From Antilocapra americana (Eukaryota; Chordata; Mammalia; Artiodactyla; Antilocapridae): 64,000 nt of DNA. Where the stretch lies: positions 1,515,023 through 1,579,022 of the forward strand of contig ML664174.1 in the NCBI GenBank assembly GCA_007570785.1, read 5' to 3'. This document shows, one piece after another, positions 42,889 through 54,620 of this stretch (position 1 is the first letter of the stretch; every line of letters begins with the position of its first letter). The notes beneath the pieces are model-generated. The model saw only the letters and a program-made list of their open reading frames with translations. It was not told where the DNA came from and did not search any database. The translations under genes and the position numbers were made by a program.

Positions 42889-44785
42889 CACAGAAGATAT
42901 TACCTTTCATTTTGGAATTCAGATTTCTTAAGTTATAATGCCATGTTGTTTCTCCGGCATCACAGTTCTCTTTGCAATTATTATTTTAAATGAGCTCAAG
43001 TGCCTAGTGTGTGTACCAGGCAGCTCTGTCACAGATTCATAAAGCACAGATATCATAGCTGGAAAGAACCGCAGAAATAATGTAATCCAACTCATTTTAC
43101 ATATGAGGAAATCAATGAGTTTGTTTACCTAAGCAGGTTTAGAATTGCCAGTCAGTTGCCTGGAACATATAATCAACGATATAGCTATAAACAGCCCAGA
43201 AGTACAAGCTGTCCCCAGTCTTGGGTTTAAACCAAGCTTCTTGATATCTCAGTCCTGTCCTAGCTTCAACCTTGCTCTTTAATTTGGTTTTTTGGTTTGT
43301 CTCCACCTCTGTAGGAGTAGTTTCCCCTTGGCCCCAAACTACCAAAGTGGCTTTAAGGATCACAGGCCTGAGGGGCATGAGCTGGTGAGTCAGGAGGAGT
43401 GTTATATGAGAAAAAAAAAAAGTTGTCAATAACTGTGAAGGTGCTCAAATATTTTTTTACCCACTTTGCAAGTTAACAAGTTACCTTGCTATGTGGATGC
43501 TGGCAGAACACAGAAGACTTCTGCGTCAGAAACAAAGGACTTCTTTATCCACAGCAACAGTAGCAAGATTATGGACATTTCCCTGTGGTGATTCCTGAGT
43601 CCCAGTTCCCAAAAGCAGCATAAAGAGGGCCAGATGATCTGCCCATACAGTGAGGCCCACTGCAAGAGAGGAACCCTAAGCTTTAGGAAACCAGATTTGA
43701 AGTAATAGCAAGCAGGCCTGTACTTTGTTCTGAGAAAGACACTGTCTGAAAGAGATAGCTTGGAACAAAGGGCAGTCTGCTCACCAGGGACATACACAAG
43801 GCATGCAGAAATGTGATGTGTATGAGCTCAATGTGATGTGCGTGAGCTCACAGTTCTCTAGCTGCCCCAGAAGGCCAGAGATGGGGAAGAAGGCCAGGGA
43901 TGGCGAGTGGAAGTGCAGGTCAGTTAATCCTATCCTTGCTCTGTTGATTCCTATTGGTTTTAGTTGTGGAAGGAACATGTGGAGATTTGTTTGTGGATTT
44001 TGGCAGGTGTCTCACTTTTTGATGCCCGTAGCCCTTGATTCACTGCCTTGACAGGGTTTAGGCAACTCAAAGTGTTCCTTTGCACCGCTGTTAGAAAGCT
44101 CTAGAAGAAGCTCCATAACTTCACAGGAGGGAGAAGAATGTAGCCTTCCAAACCAGCTTCCTGGAAATAGGGCATGCTGGGAGAGCCGTGGGGGCCACAC
44201 TGGGGTCAGGTACCCATGTACACCCGTCTCTTGCACTATGTCTGTCAATAGCTATAATTAATGAGGTAAGGTTTGCCAGTCACCACAATACAGTCTACAA
44301 GACCCCCCGACTTGGTCGAGTCTCTCTTTGGGTCAGGACCAGATGGATCATGGAATCAGCCTTTAATTGTTACATGGGCTCCATTTCTAAGGCAGTTGTT
44401 TTGAATACTGTAACCAAGACCCAGAATCCAGACTGCTGATTGTTAGGCCTCAAGGCTGTTGGTCTGGGTACTCTGCCTAGGGGAGAATGAATTCTTAGGC
44501 TAAAAGAAGGTCAATGCAGCTCAGGACAGATGCTCATAGATACAGCCAGAACACCAGGAGCCTGGATATGGTCCACTTGGGGGTTCAGTGGCATTCTATA
44601 GATCCTCCAGTTCTTTGCAACCACATCAGGTGGAAGTTAACCAATTCACTGAACTCAGACGGGGAGAGCCTGGAAGGTGAGTCAGTGACCCCACCCTCCT
44701 ACTAGGGGCAAAGGGAAAAATTATGTCAGGAAACCAGGCAAAGCCCCACAGTGCAGGGCAAAGGCTGTTCAAATGAGATAGCTTT
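42889..44785. other. Long unassigned stretch
   Basis: About 1.9 kb. 43040-43135 resembles an old mammalian repeat (AGCTGGAAAGAACCGCAG, CATTTTACATATGAGG) also seen near 60750; I cannot name the family. A 20-bp tandem duplication lies at 43810-43849. No coding exon recognised. Confidence 0.4.
43810..43849 (+). repeat. 20-bp tandem duplication
   Basis: AATGTGATGTGTATGAGCTC (43810-43829) is followed directly by AATGTGATGTGCGTGAGCTC (43830-43849), differing at two positions. Confidence 0.93.
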
Positions 44786-45022
44786 CAAGAGTGATAGAGG
44801 AACTTCTCTGGTGGTCCAGTGGCTAAGAATACGCCTTGCAATTCAGGGGTTATGGGTTCGATCCCTGGTCAGGTAACTAAGATCCCACATGTCACAGCTA
44901 CTGAGCCCTCATGCTCTGGAGCCTGTGCATCACAACTGAAGAGTCCATGTACCTCAATGAAAAATTCCACATGATGCAACAAAGACCCAGTGCAGCCAAA
45001 AACAGAAAAATACAAGAGTGAT
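44786..45022 (+). mobile_element. CHR-1-type SINE with 10-bp TSD
   Basis: Head GGAACTTCTCTGGTGGTCCAG, GATCCCACATGTCACAGC and AAGACCCAGTGCAGCCAAAAA with an A-rich tail. CAAGAGTGAT occurs at 44786-44795 and 45013-45022. Confidence 0.93.
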
Positions 45023-45309
45023 GCTGCTGCTGCTGCTAAGTCACTTCAGTCGTGTCCGACTCTGTGCAACCCCATAGACGGTAGCCCACCAGGCTCCTCC
45101 ATCCCTGGGATTCTCCAGGCAAGAACACTGGAGTGGGTTGCCGTTTCCTTCTCCAGTGCATGAAAGTGAAAATTGAAAGTGAAGTCAGTCAGTCGTGTCC
45201 AACTCCTAGCAACCCCATGAACTGCAGCCTACCAGGCTCCTCTGTCCATGTGATTTTCCAGGCAAGAGTACTGGAGTGGGTTGTCATTGCCTTCTCCAAT
45301 AAGAGTAAT
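45013..45309 (-). mobile_element. Bov-A2 SINE, minus orientation, abutting the CHR
   Basis: (GCT)n at 45023, two antisense Bov-A units, ending CTTCTCCAAT near 45300. AAGAGTGAT before it and AAGAGTAAT at 45301-45309 form its TSD, so it used the same target as the CHR SINE. Confidence 0.95.
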
Positions 45310-46434
45310 AGAGAGGACACAAATGGTCCAGCTGATGGCCTGGGCTGCTCTAAATATAGGTGGAAACCTGGTCCAAAGTGGTCCTTCCACCTTAATGCCC
45401 TCTGGAAAACTCTGTCTGAAATTAGGATGTATCAATAAAAGGGGATACATTAGGGAGTACATGGGGTCTTGTGCCCTGTGTAAGAAATCCTCCAATCTAC
45501 AGCTTTTCTAACACAGTTTCTTGGAGATACTGTGAAAAATTCCAGTTCACAAAGACTCCCCAAAGAGCTTACATACTCTATATATGGCCACAGTATGTTG
45601 TCCCTTGTGTGGTAATCCCCAGATATTACCACACCCAGAATAGGAGGACTTCCTTTTCCCATAAGTCATGAGACCTAAGATAATCTCATGAATGTCTAGC
45701 AACTTCTTGGCCTGAGAACTCTGATCGACACCTCCTACGTTACTGCTAAGACTGATGTCCCAGGACCAATATTTATTACTGGCAGAGGATTATGGCAAGA
45801 CTTCCTCCCCACCATGCAGGGAGCTTAATCTTTGAGCTAAGAACAGGAAAAAGCAACCTGTGCAGAGTGATTGAAGTCTGGCATTGCTGGCTGACCCGGA
45901 TCCCAGGAATGCTGTGTAGACTGCCTTGACTCTTGGGTTTGTGTTTTCCTCTTCACTGTGAAAACAAAGATTCATTTACAAACTCTGGGTGGTAACACAA
46001 CCTTGCTGGGGAAGTGTGGTCATCAAATGCACAGAGAATTTCCACAGCAGCTTTTGACAGCTGACTCTGGTTTACTTTTGTTAACCATTTCTACACTTGC
46101 CCTCCACATTGTGGCCTGCTAGCACCAACAGTTACCACTTCTGAGAAGAAGCTCCAAGAAACAGTGTGCGTGTTGGGAGTCCATCCCGAAAGCAGCGGAT
46201 GAAACTGTATGCCATTGTACTTTCAAAGACCTGTCCCCGAGTTTCAAGGGGCCTGTTACTCTGGGCACCTCCCAAGGAGCTGACATTCTGGTACTGTGCC
46301 TGGCCCACCCAGTCAGACTTCCTGCTCAAATTGTAATCTGAAAATTGGGGCTTCTAATACACGTTGTGACACATGTGCCTAACACATGATGCAAATACCT
46401 CCCAGAAAATACTACATTTAGAAAATGCTCCCGT
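45310..46434. other. Unassigned DNA
   Basis: About 1.1 kb without a recognised repeat or convincing exon. Frames at 45450-45671 on both strands have no family features. Confidence 0.4.
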
Positions 46435-47050
46435 GAGAGTTTTTTACGGCTACTGTAATGCATCACCACAAAATTGGTAATGCTTAAAGCAATGCAGACT
46501 TTTATTTAATGGGCTAAAATCAAGGGGTCAGTAGGACTGCATTCTTCTCTGGAGTCTCTGAGAGAATCTGTTTCCTTGCCTTCTCCAATGTGTGGAAGTC
46601 ACCTCCGTTTTTGGCTCATGACACTTTTTCTCCATCTTCAGAGTTGGCAACCTTGTATCTCTCTCATCATTCTTCCAAAGTGAGGTCTCCCTCTGGTTGA
46701 TTCCTCTTCTGCCTCCCTCTTTGTTTAAGGATCCCTGTGATTACATTGGCCCATCCCAACAATCCAGGGTAATCTCCTTGTTTTAAGATGAGCTAATTAG
46801 CAACCTTGGGTTCAGGTCCTGGGTTGCGAAAAGTCCCTGGAGGAGGGCATGGCAATCTACTCCATTATTCTTGCCTGAAGAATCCCCATGGACAGAGGAG
46901 CCTGGCAGGCTACAGTCCATGGGGTCACAGAGTCGGACACGACTGAGCGACTCAGCACAGCACAGCACAATCAGCAATTGTGCTAGGTTCTAGGAGTTTG
47001 GAAATGGACATTTTGGAGAGAACTGTTATTCTGTTAACCAACCACAATCC
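46435..47050 (-). mobile_element. MaLR-type LTR, antisense, split by a Bov-tA
   Basis: GGCTACTGTAATGCATCACC, CAGACTTTTATTTAATGGGC, AAATCAAGGGGTCAGTAGG, CTGAGAGAATCTGTTTCC and CCCATCCCAACAATCCAGGG follow an antisense MaLR-like LTR. The order resumes after the SINE with GGTTCTAGGAGTTTGGAAATG and TTATTCTGTTAACCAACCAC. Confidence 0.65.
46806..46968 (+). mobile_element. Bov-tA SINE, 5' truncated
   Basis: Starts within the tRNA-like head (TTGGGTTCAGGTCCTGGG), then a full Bov-A unit with low divergence ending GACACGACTGAGCGACTCAG and a (CACAG)n tail. Confidence 0.94.
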
Positions 47051-47362
47051 CCTCTTAAATTACATTTGGACAATTGAAGGTAAGTAATGTCTTACTTAAA
47101 AAACTACTGTGTCTATCTTTTCAGCCAGACTATGCAGAGGGGCCAAACCTTTTAACTTACACCATATCTTAAATGTACAGTCTACAGCTGATCCAACTTT
47201 CCTCATGAGCTGATGGCTGGGGGGATTTTTTACTAAAAATCCAATTTGGAGGCCTTGGAGTCCTATGACATCCCTATAGAATTCCTTTTGCTTGGTGAAC
47301 AATTTCCTTATATAACTGACACTTAAGGAACATATATATAAGAGCTTTACAAATTAATTCTA
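47051..47362. other. Unassigned DNA
   Basis: No recognised feature. Confidence 0.4.
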
Positions 47363-47543
47363 GGGACTTCTCTGGTTATCCAGTGGCTAAGACTCCACAT
47401 TCTCAATGCAGGGAATCCAGGTTTGATCCCTGGACAGGGAACTAGATCCCACACACTAAAACTAAAGATCCCACATGCCACAAACTGAAGATTGAAGATT
47501 CCAAGTGTTGAAACTGAGATCCGGTGCAGTAAAAAAAAAAAAA
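47363..47543 (+). mobile_element. CHR-1-type SINE
   Basis: Head GGGACTTCTCTGGTTATCCAG, GGGAACTAGATCCCACAC and GAGATCCGGTGCAG followed by a 13-A tail. Confidence 0.92.
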
Positions 47544-47547
47544 CTAA

Positions 47548-47715
47548 TTTAAATCTTATAACAACCTTATCAAGTATGTGCAATGATCCTCATTTTATAG
47601 ACAAGGAAACTGAGACACAAAAAGGCTAAGTAGCTTGTCCAAGGTCACATGGGTAGTATGTGGCAGAGATGGGACATGAAACCAGGCCGTGTGTGGGCAG
47701 CCCCAGATCCTTGTT
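47548..47715 (-). mobile_element. MIR SINE, antisense
   Basis: ATCCTCATTTTATAGACAAGG, AAACTGAGACACAAAAAGGC, AGTAGCTTGTCCAAGGTCAC and CAGAGATGGGACATGAAACC match antisense MIR. Confidence 0.85.
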
Positions 47716-48192
47716 CCTAATCATCATATCAAGACGCCTCGTCCTCTCAGTTTCTGCTGGCTGGGCAGGCCCCTGATGGTACCGGTTGTGAACGGCACAT
47801 GAACTTGTGGATTCTTTAGTAAAGCCACCCCCTACCTCCCAGCACTGGCATCTCCCGCTTTGCAACTTGGTGCTCATTGTCCTCTGTGTTTTCACTAGTG
47901 CAGACCCATGTCTCCACTGAGCTTGTTGCAGGGTCTCCTTGTCCACCAGGGCATCCCACGGGAGGCTGCTGGCTCTCCACCGGCTAGCTCTGCCACTTGG
48001 AAACCGTGGGGACTCAGGAGCACTAAGCCTCAGGCTTGGCTCTGCCTACTCAGCTTGACCACCAGATTCACTTTGAAATGGCTGCTCTCTATGGGGTATA
48101 AAGCCACTTTGGAGGCAGCTTCATCTCAGAGTTCCAGTGGGGAGCTGGGTGAGAACCACTTCCTCCCACCTTGTGCTTGCAATGTGTACATA
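47716..48192. other. Unassigned DNA
   Basis: Moderately GC-rich, no recognised repeat or convincing coding frame. Confidence 0.4.
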
Positions 48193-48409
48193 TGTGCTAA
48201 GTCGCTTCAGTCATGTCTGACTCTTTGCAACCCTACTGACTGTTGCCTGCCAGGCTCCTCTGTCCATGGGATTCTCCAGGCACGGATGCTGAAGTGGGTT
48301 GCCATGCCCTCCTCCAAGGGCTCTTCCTGACTGGGGATCGAACACGCGTCTCTTATACCTCCTGCATTAGCAGGTGGGTTCTTTACCACCAGTGCCACCT
48401 GGGAAGCCC
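48193..48409 (-). mobile_element. Bov-tA SINE, minus orientation
   Basis: Antisense Bov-A unit starting GTGCTAAGTCGCTTCAGTC and antisense head ending CACCAGTGCCACCTGGGAAG. Confidence 0.95.
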
Positions 48410-48489
48410 TTGCTTTCAGTACACTCATTAGGTAATGCACCTTCCCCACTCCCACCTGAGATTTGGAGAGGAGGAAAATCATAATACTT

Positions 48490-48668
48490 TTTAAAAATTA
48501 TTCATCTAGCTGCACCAGTTCTTAGTTGCAGCATGCGGGATCTTTATTTGTGGCATGTGAACTCTTAGCTGAAGCTGGCGGGATCTAGTTCCCTGACCAG
48601 GGATTGAACTGGCACCCTGCATTGGGAGCATGGAGTCTTAGCCACTGGACCAGCAGGTAAGTCTCCAC
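48490..48668 (-). mobile_element. CHR-1-type SINE, minus orientation
   Basis: GTTGCAGCATGCGGGATC, TAGTTCCCTGACCAGGGATTG and CTTAGCCACTGGACCAGCAG in antisense order. Confidence 0.92.
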
Positions 48669-49239
48669 GATGCATTTCTGACCCTCTTCTCTCTTTCCTC
48701 TTTCCCCTCCCACTGTCTGACAGTGGCTACTCTTTCATTGTCTTGGAGGTGGCCCAACTGGCTTGGGTGGAAGGGGCCTCTGCTCTGTTCAGAGAGGACT
48801 CAAGGAGCTGGTTCTTTAGGCTTGGCCTTGATTTACTAAAGAAGGAGCATTCGGAAGGCTGTCTTATGTCATGGCTTGTCTCTTCAACTGTCTAATGGGA
48901 CAACACCTTGAGGCCTGGCCCTTCACAGGCCGTCAGAGTCTGGTAGCTTTTTATTACTGTTTAAACCCAGAACTTTCACACTTCTTCGACTGCATGCAGG
49001 AAATATGCTTTACACTATGATTCCATACAAAAATACGTATTATTGTACACAAGTGAAACAAAAGCTATGCAAAATAATCCTTATTATTACTTAATGCAAT
49101 GCATCTGATAATTTGGAAACAATTTTTTATCAAAGAAAAACACTGGCAGTGACCCATAACCCGTTTCTCCAGACAGACTTGCTTCCTTCTGTGGAAGTTC
49201 ATAGTACCTGAGGTAGAACTCGATTCTTATACTTCTCAC
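48669..49239. other. Unassigned DNA
   Basis: No recognised feature. Confidence 0.4.
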
Positions 49240-49368
49240 GTTGCATTCTAATTTACGTGTCTTTTTCTTCCACTAGGGAGAGACTTTGTCCTTTTCATCT
49301 TTGTTTCTCTAGCACACCCACCAGTAGACATTCAGTAAGTGTTAATTGAAGGGGTGAATGAAAAATGC
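49240..49368 (+). mobile_element. L2 3' end, sense
   Basis: CCACTAGGGAGAGACTTTGTCC, CTAGCACACCCACCAGTAGAC-like wording and TTCAGTAAGTGTTAATTG, GGGTGAATGAA match the diverged L2 3' end. Confidence 0.6.
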
Positions 49369-50729
49369 CTGCTTGCGGGTGCCCCAGAAGAGGACAGCGG
49401 TTTCTCTTATTGTGGCATCCATCACCTAGTTCTGGTGTCCCAGGGCTTAGACCTTGTCACTGAGCAGCCTGGCTCAGGACAGGATCTCTACAGAAGTGAG
49501 GACAGACACCTCCTGCAGAAAGGACCTCAGTATGTAGGAGATGAAGACCAGAGACTTTGACTATTTCCCTCCCCTTAATTTTTTCCCCTGAGCTAATCTC
49601 CTTGCATATCCCTGCTAGAATATCTTTATGTCCTCCACAATAATTTAATAATATAAAACTGTGCAGATGCAAAATTCAGGGCATTTAGCATTTTTGCAAA
49701 GCCAGACTCTAGGAATTGCTGAACGCATTGGATGTGGTTTAGGTAGCAAAGCAAATGACCTAACAAGGAATGTATGTGCTGAGCCTAGTTCCTGTTAAAT
49801 TAATAGATTCACGTTCTGGCACATCCACAACCTCATAAGTCATAGCAACTGGATGACGGCATGGCAACACAGCAGCTGCGGCCACTGCACATGAGAAGAA
49901 TCAGCTTAGTGTCTCTGGAGGGGAAACAGAAACAGTCTCTACAATTGCCAGCTTCTGCAGGATTGGCTGAGGGGAGGGGAACATGGCAGGGGGGCGGGGG
50001 AGCAGCCGTAAGTAGATGCCCCGGAAAGGGGCAAAGGAGTAGAACATCTTTTCTGCTTCCTAAAATTTTGTTTTGTGTTTTCAAATAATTAGCTCCAGTC
50101 AGAGAGGAAGTGATGCTGAGAGAAAGATAACCATCACATGGACAGAAAGTTCTTTGTAGTCCTGGAAGCAGTGGGGAGACGATTCTTATCAGAGATAGTT
50201 CACAGCTTGCTCTTTGACAGCAGGACCGCGTCTTTCTTTTGGACTCCCCACTGAAATCCCCTATCCCTTCTGTGTCCCTACATTTGGACCTATCTCTTCT
50301 GGGCTGCCAGGGTTGAAGGCCCGTATTTCGAGCTCCCTTCCAGGACCAGAGTCTGACTCCACAGTCACTGGGTGTGCCAAGGCCTTGGAGATCAGAGCAG
50401 ATGCCCTGAAGAGGAGGAAGAGGACACCCGGACAGATGTCAATTCTTGTGACACAGAGACATCTGCACACACTAGCAGGTTGATGACACTCAATACCAGG
50501 ACTGCCAGGGACTGAGCAGCAACACACACTCTCTGACCTATTTTAAAGTTAAGGATGACCCCTGTTCTGTAAAAAGGGTAAGGAATAGGTCTTCTGTTCT
50601 TAGGATTTGCTTGTTACACTTAGGACTGGTCTAGGACCTTGCCTCTTTCTCTATGTCCTGCTTTCCAGGTGAGGGGCCAGGAAATTTGTGTGAGCTTGTT
50701 ATTGGACCCCTAATGATTTACTTCTCTTT
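49369..50729. other. Unassigned DNA
   Basis: About 1.4 kb with no confident repeat. The short frames here lack splice-site context or recognisable domains. Confidence 0.4.
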
Positions 50730-51295
50730 TCCCTGTGCATTAGTCATCTGTGCCTGTGTAACAAATTACTTCAAAACACAGCAGCTTGAGACAACAAATA
50801 TTTATTATCTTACAATTTCTGTGGGTCAGGAATCCAGGCAGCTTAGCTGGATATCTCTGCCACAAGGGTTTTCATGAGGCAGCTGCTGGCTGGGGTTGAA
50901 GGCCTCACCTGAAGGTTTGATTGGGAGGGGACCTGGGGGAGGTATTGCTTGTCAAGCTAACTCCTGTGGTTGTTGGGAGGCCTTGAGCCTCATCTACAGG
51001 GTTGCCTTACGACATGGCAACTAGCTTCCCTTACAGTGAGTGATCCAAGAAAGAGCAAGAAAAGAAACAGAGCACCCAAGATGGAAGCCACATTAGGTTT
51101 TTTTTATAGCTTAGTCTCAGCAATGACATCACATGACTTCTGCCACACGTGATTTGTTAGAATTGAGTCGATTAGTCTAGCCCCCACGCTCAAGAAGAGG
51201 AGATTGTATAAGGCATGAATACCAGGAGGGAGGGGACCCCTATTAGCAGGGGGCTGTTTTCGAGGGTGCCTGCAACAGCTTCTGCACTTGGTGAT
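50730..51295 (-). mobile_element. MaLR/MLT1-type LTR, antisense
   Basis: GTGTAACAAATTACTTC, ACAAATATTTATTATCTTAC, GTGGGTCAGGAATCCAGG, CTCCTGTGGTTGTTGGGAGG and GAATACCAGGAGGGAGGGG follow a known mammalian LTR read on the minus strand, essentially full length. Confidence 0.72.
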
Positions 51296-52889
51296 ACTCC
51301 AGCAAATATGTCACCCTATACAGAGAAAAAGCGATGCGTGTCCGTGCATGCATAAGTATCCTTCAGACATTTACCCTGTCTGCTAATTATTCCTGGGCAT
51401 GCAATAATACTGAATATTCATGAAGCTGTGACTGAGAATTCAGAATCACAATACTGAACAAAGAAATATTTTGCTCTTGTTCTAGTGAAGATGGAGTACC
51501 ACAAGATTGTTTTCAGAAGCATATCCTCTCTATGCCTAGATTATCATTGCCTGCCTTAAGCAGAGCACATTGAGAAATAAACTTCTATTTTACAAGTGAA
51601 ATGGACAATCCCTCTACCACCATCCCCAAATAGCATGTCATAAAAGTTTCAGAGAATTTATGATTGAGAGTCTAGTAATGAACTTATTTCTCAAAGCAAG
51701 GTTGTTTTTCTCACCTGATATGTGTGGTTATTTAAAATATGCCATGAATAATGTCTCAGTAGAAATGAGAGCAGCTCATACAGGGCTACCCTGTGTGCTA
51801 GGGGCTTAACCTGTTGCTAGGAGAGCTTCTGTCCTCATACTCCTAACCTTTGGTGAGTCTGCCTTCGTGGTTTCCCACTTGGTATTAATGCAGACCTGAG
51901 GATCATTCTCAGGGGTCACTTTGCTATCAGTTTTACATCCACCGTTCTGGACAAAGCCTTCACTCAACTCTGCGGTTTCCTGTGCCTTAGTAAAAAGATG
52001 AAGTCTTGGAACAGGCGGTTCTGCGATCTGGCCAATGTGCTAGTAGCAGCAGTATTTGGGGAAAAAGAGAAAATTGTTGAGTCCTAACTGATGCTTTTGA
52101 ACCACCTTTGAAAAGGTCCCTGTTTGCACAAGTTACAATGAAGCTAATGTTTCTGTTATGAAAGCTGTCCACTGCTGTTTCAAATGTCTGCTTGTTTTTT
52201 TTTTTTTTAAACCACAGCAAAGGCTAACCGGTTTTCTCTCCAGCTTTACCGGATCAGGAATTCTTCCCAAAAGACTGCCATTTAAACTACTTTGTTGCTA
52301 TTTATCGGAAACTCCAAAGATGGCTTTTTGTTGTTGTAGTTTTTAATAACGTGAGCTAATGTACTTTGGGCGATGATAGATTTCGGAGTTACTACTGCCT
52401 GAAGCTCCTTTTGTCAGGACGCCACCCTACCCTCCAAGTCACTTTTGGTCCATGGTGAAACACAGACTGCATCAGGCCCCGAAGAGGTCTATGAGTTGAG
52501 TGTAAAGGAGGTGGAAATCGAGAGGGAAGGTTAGAACAGAAACTATTTTGCAGCCTCAAAACTTGGGCGCTGAGATTGCCCCTGAAGTCAAAAACGCTGT
52601 AAGTCCTGCGCCCTTATAATCCCTGGAAATGACGAAGGACAAGGGTGCCGATCTTCGGAGGGGATGTGGGGAGAGGAGACCCGAGTTTTAAGGCCCAGCT
52701 TAGGCATTATTTGGTGCAAACAAAACAAAAGCAAAGCAAAAACGAACACAGAGCCCCCTGTTTTCTAACATTATTTTCTAGGCTCATCACCAAACAGAAA
52801 AGCTTTCTCTTCCTCCTTTCCCATCCTTTGTTTTCTTGGAACTCCAGTTCTGGGCCCCTGAACCCCAGCACCATCTTCCCCGATCCTGC
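51296..52889. other. Upstream flank of the right-hand CpG island
   Basis: About 1.6 kb of mainly non-repeat DNA with a T-run at 52195-52208. It may contain promoter-proximal regulatory DNA of the downstream island. No coding exon recognised. Confidence 0.45.
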
Positions 52890-53580
52890 ATGTCTTCCGC
52901 GCGGAAACGACGAGGCTGGAGCGAGCCTCCCCCGGAGGGACGCAGGCGGACCGCAGCCCTCTTCTCTCCGCGGCCGAGGGCGCGCAGAGCCGGGGGCGCG
53001 GGCGGCTGCAGGGCCCGGCGCGCCACCGCGCGAGCTGCTGGGTCACCGCCCGGGCCGCGCCACCCGCTCGGCGAGGAAGTGACGACTGCGCCGTCCCGAG
53101 AGCAACAAAGTTTGAGTCTGCGGGCCGTGCTCGCCTGCGCCCCGCTCCCCGCGCCCCTCCGAGCGGCCCCGGGACCCAGCGCGCAGGTAAGTCGGGGGCT
53201 CGGCGCCCCCCCTACGCAGCCGTGGCGCCGCCGTGGGGGCCCCCGAAACGCTCGGGGCCCGGGCTCGGCGGCGCGGGCGGGCGGGCCGGCGGCGCTGGGG
53301 TGGCGTGCGGGGGCCGCTGCAGGGAGCGAGTTCTGCGGCCGGGAGCCGGGCCCCGGGATGCGACCCTGTTTGGCCGCGGGATTTCCAAGCAGCCCGGGGC
53401 TGCAGCCGGGGCTCTCCAGGCGCCATTGGAGAGCGCAGGGGTGCAGGGAAGGGGCTTCCCGTGGCCGGCGTCCCGGGCTAGCCCTCCGCCCGGGGTCGGG
53501 GAGGGGGGTGCTCATCCCGACAGGCTGGGCGCAGCCGTCCCCCGGACCCCGCCCGGCTTCCTAGGGAAGCGCGCTCTGAA
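52890..53580 (+). promoter_or_regulatory. Strong CpG island, probable promoter and first exon
   Basis: About 700 bp of very GC-rich sequence with frequent CGCG and GCGC words begins abruptly after AT-balanced DNA. AGGAAGTGACG at 53074-53084 is an ETS/CRE-type composite common in CpG promoters. No TATA box is seen. A perfect-looking donor (CAG|GTAAGT) at 53186/53187 fixes transcription to the plus strand. Open frames of 242 codons on both strands overlap here, which is what GC-rich DNA gives by chance. The gene is not identifiable. Confidence 0.8.
53085..53186 (+). other. Candidate first exon ending in a consensus donor
   Basis: The 3' boundary is well supported: GCGCAG at 53181-53186 followed by GTAAGT. 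The 5' boundary is arbitrary; the exon could start anywhere in about 52,900-53,150. Whether it is 5' UTR or coding cannot be decided. If coding, an ATG at 52836 or 52890 would keep an open frame through the donor, but nothing in that frame resembles a known protein. Confidence 0.5.
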
Positions 53581-53968
53581 TCTTCGCAGTCCTCGCTGAG
53601 GTTGCAGGAAGGAAGTTAAAGGAACTTTCCCCCCACTTTTCTTTGCTTGGCCCGACAGTGCCGGAGAGCACAGCCACTTGGAAGTTTGGGAAACACCCCT
53701 ACGCATTTCCAAAAGGCAAAACCCAGAACGGCCCCAGAGTCCCATTTGAACGAATTCCTCTGACTCCCCCCACCCTCTTCTCCTACACCACGTCCCGAGC
53801 CTGACAGTAATCACTAAGACCTAACACTTTGCAATTTAGCCATAAAAACTGTCAGCACACCCACATACATATGTGAGTGTTTTCTATATAAAACTCCCAA
53901 ACCCGCTTCCAATGGACTCGGAGGCATCTCGCTCTTTTTCTGTTCTTCCAAAACTGCTAGGGCTTGCA

Positions 53969-54234
53969 GGAATGTGCTTGGGAACTTCGATGGTGGTTCG
54001 CGCCGCCTTCGGTAGCCTCGTGGCGTAGGGTTGTTGGTTTTTTTTTTTTTTTTAAAGAACAGCTGAGAAGTTTATGACATCCCTGGCAAAGTAACTTGGG
54101 ACTGGCGGGCGGGCGGGTGGCGCCCGGGCTCCGGGGCTTGGAGTCTGCAACTGGAGCGGCAGCGGCCGCGTCGGGGACGCGTTGGTGTGTGCAGGAATGT
54201 TCGTCGGTGCGGTGGAGACTCCGACTGGGAATGT
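53969..54234 (+). promoter_or_regulatory. Three GGAATGT (TEAD/MCAT-like) words
   Basis: GGAATGT occurs at 53969-53975, 54194-54200 and 54228-54234, all on the plus strand. GGAATGT is the core recognised by TEAD factors. Binding is inference only. Confidence 0.35.
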
Positions 54235-54377
54235 CTAGAAGTTGAATGGAGCAGTTCCTAGCAGCAGCTTCCTGCCGGCCTGTAATTACGGCGTGATTGC
54301 ACAGTCAGGCATTGTTGGCCTGGATGTTTATACACAGGGTATTGTGCAAGACCTCGGTGGCAGCGAACAAAACGCGT

Positions 54378-54392
54378 ATTTGCATTGCAAAT
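54378..54392 (+). promoter_or_regulatory. 15-bp octamer palindrome (POU-like)
   Basis: ATTTGCATTGCAAAT is a perfect palindrome around a central T. It contains one exact octamer (ATGCAAAT on the minus strand) and one one-off octamer on the plus strand, an arrangement like that bound by paired POU domains. It also holds TTGCATTGCAA, a C/EBP-like half-site pair. Confidence 0.35.
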
Positions 54393-54620
54393 GCCCGGGA
54401 CAGATCTGGGTCTGAGCTGCAGTCGCTCAGTTCTTTTCGGCCTTTCACCTTAGCGAGGTGACTTATTTCCTCGCCTCTCCCTTCACTTCGGATAATTTGC
54501 CAAACGGCCACAGAAGTAGAGTGGACCCGGGAGGGCAGGATCCTTCCACTCCCAACCTCAAGCAGCCTGAAAACTGTCCCAAGAATTGTACCCTTATTTG
54601 TGCCTGTAGAAAATGTGGGA

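Noticed and set aside
52787..53564. 242-codon open frames on both strands in the right CpG island
   Set aside because: Overlapping long frames on opposite strands, rich in Arg, Pro, Ala and Gly, are expected by chance in very GC-rich DNA. The plus frame runs straight through the consensus donor at 53186.
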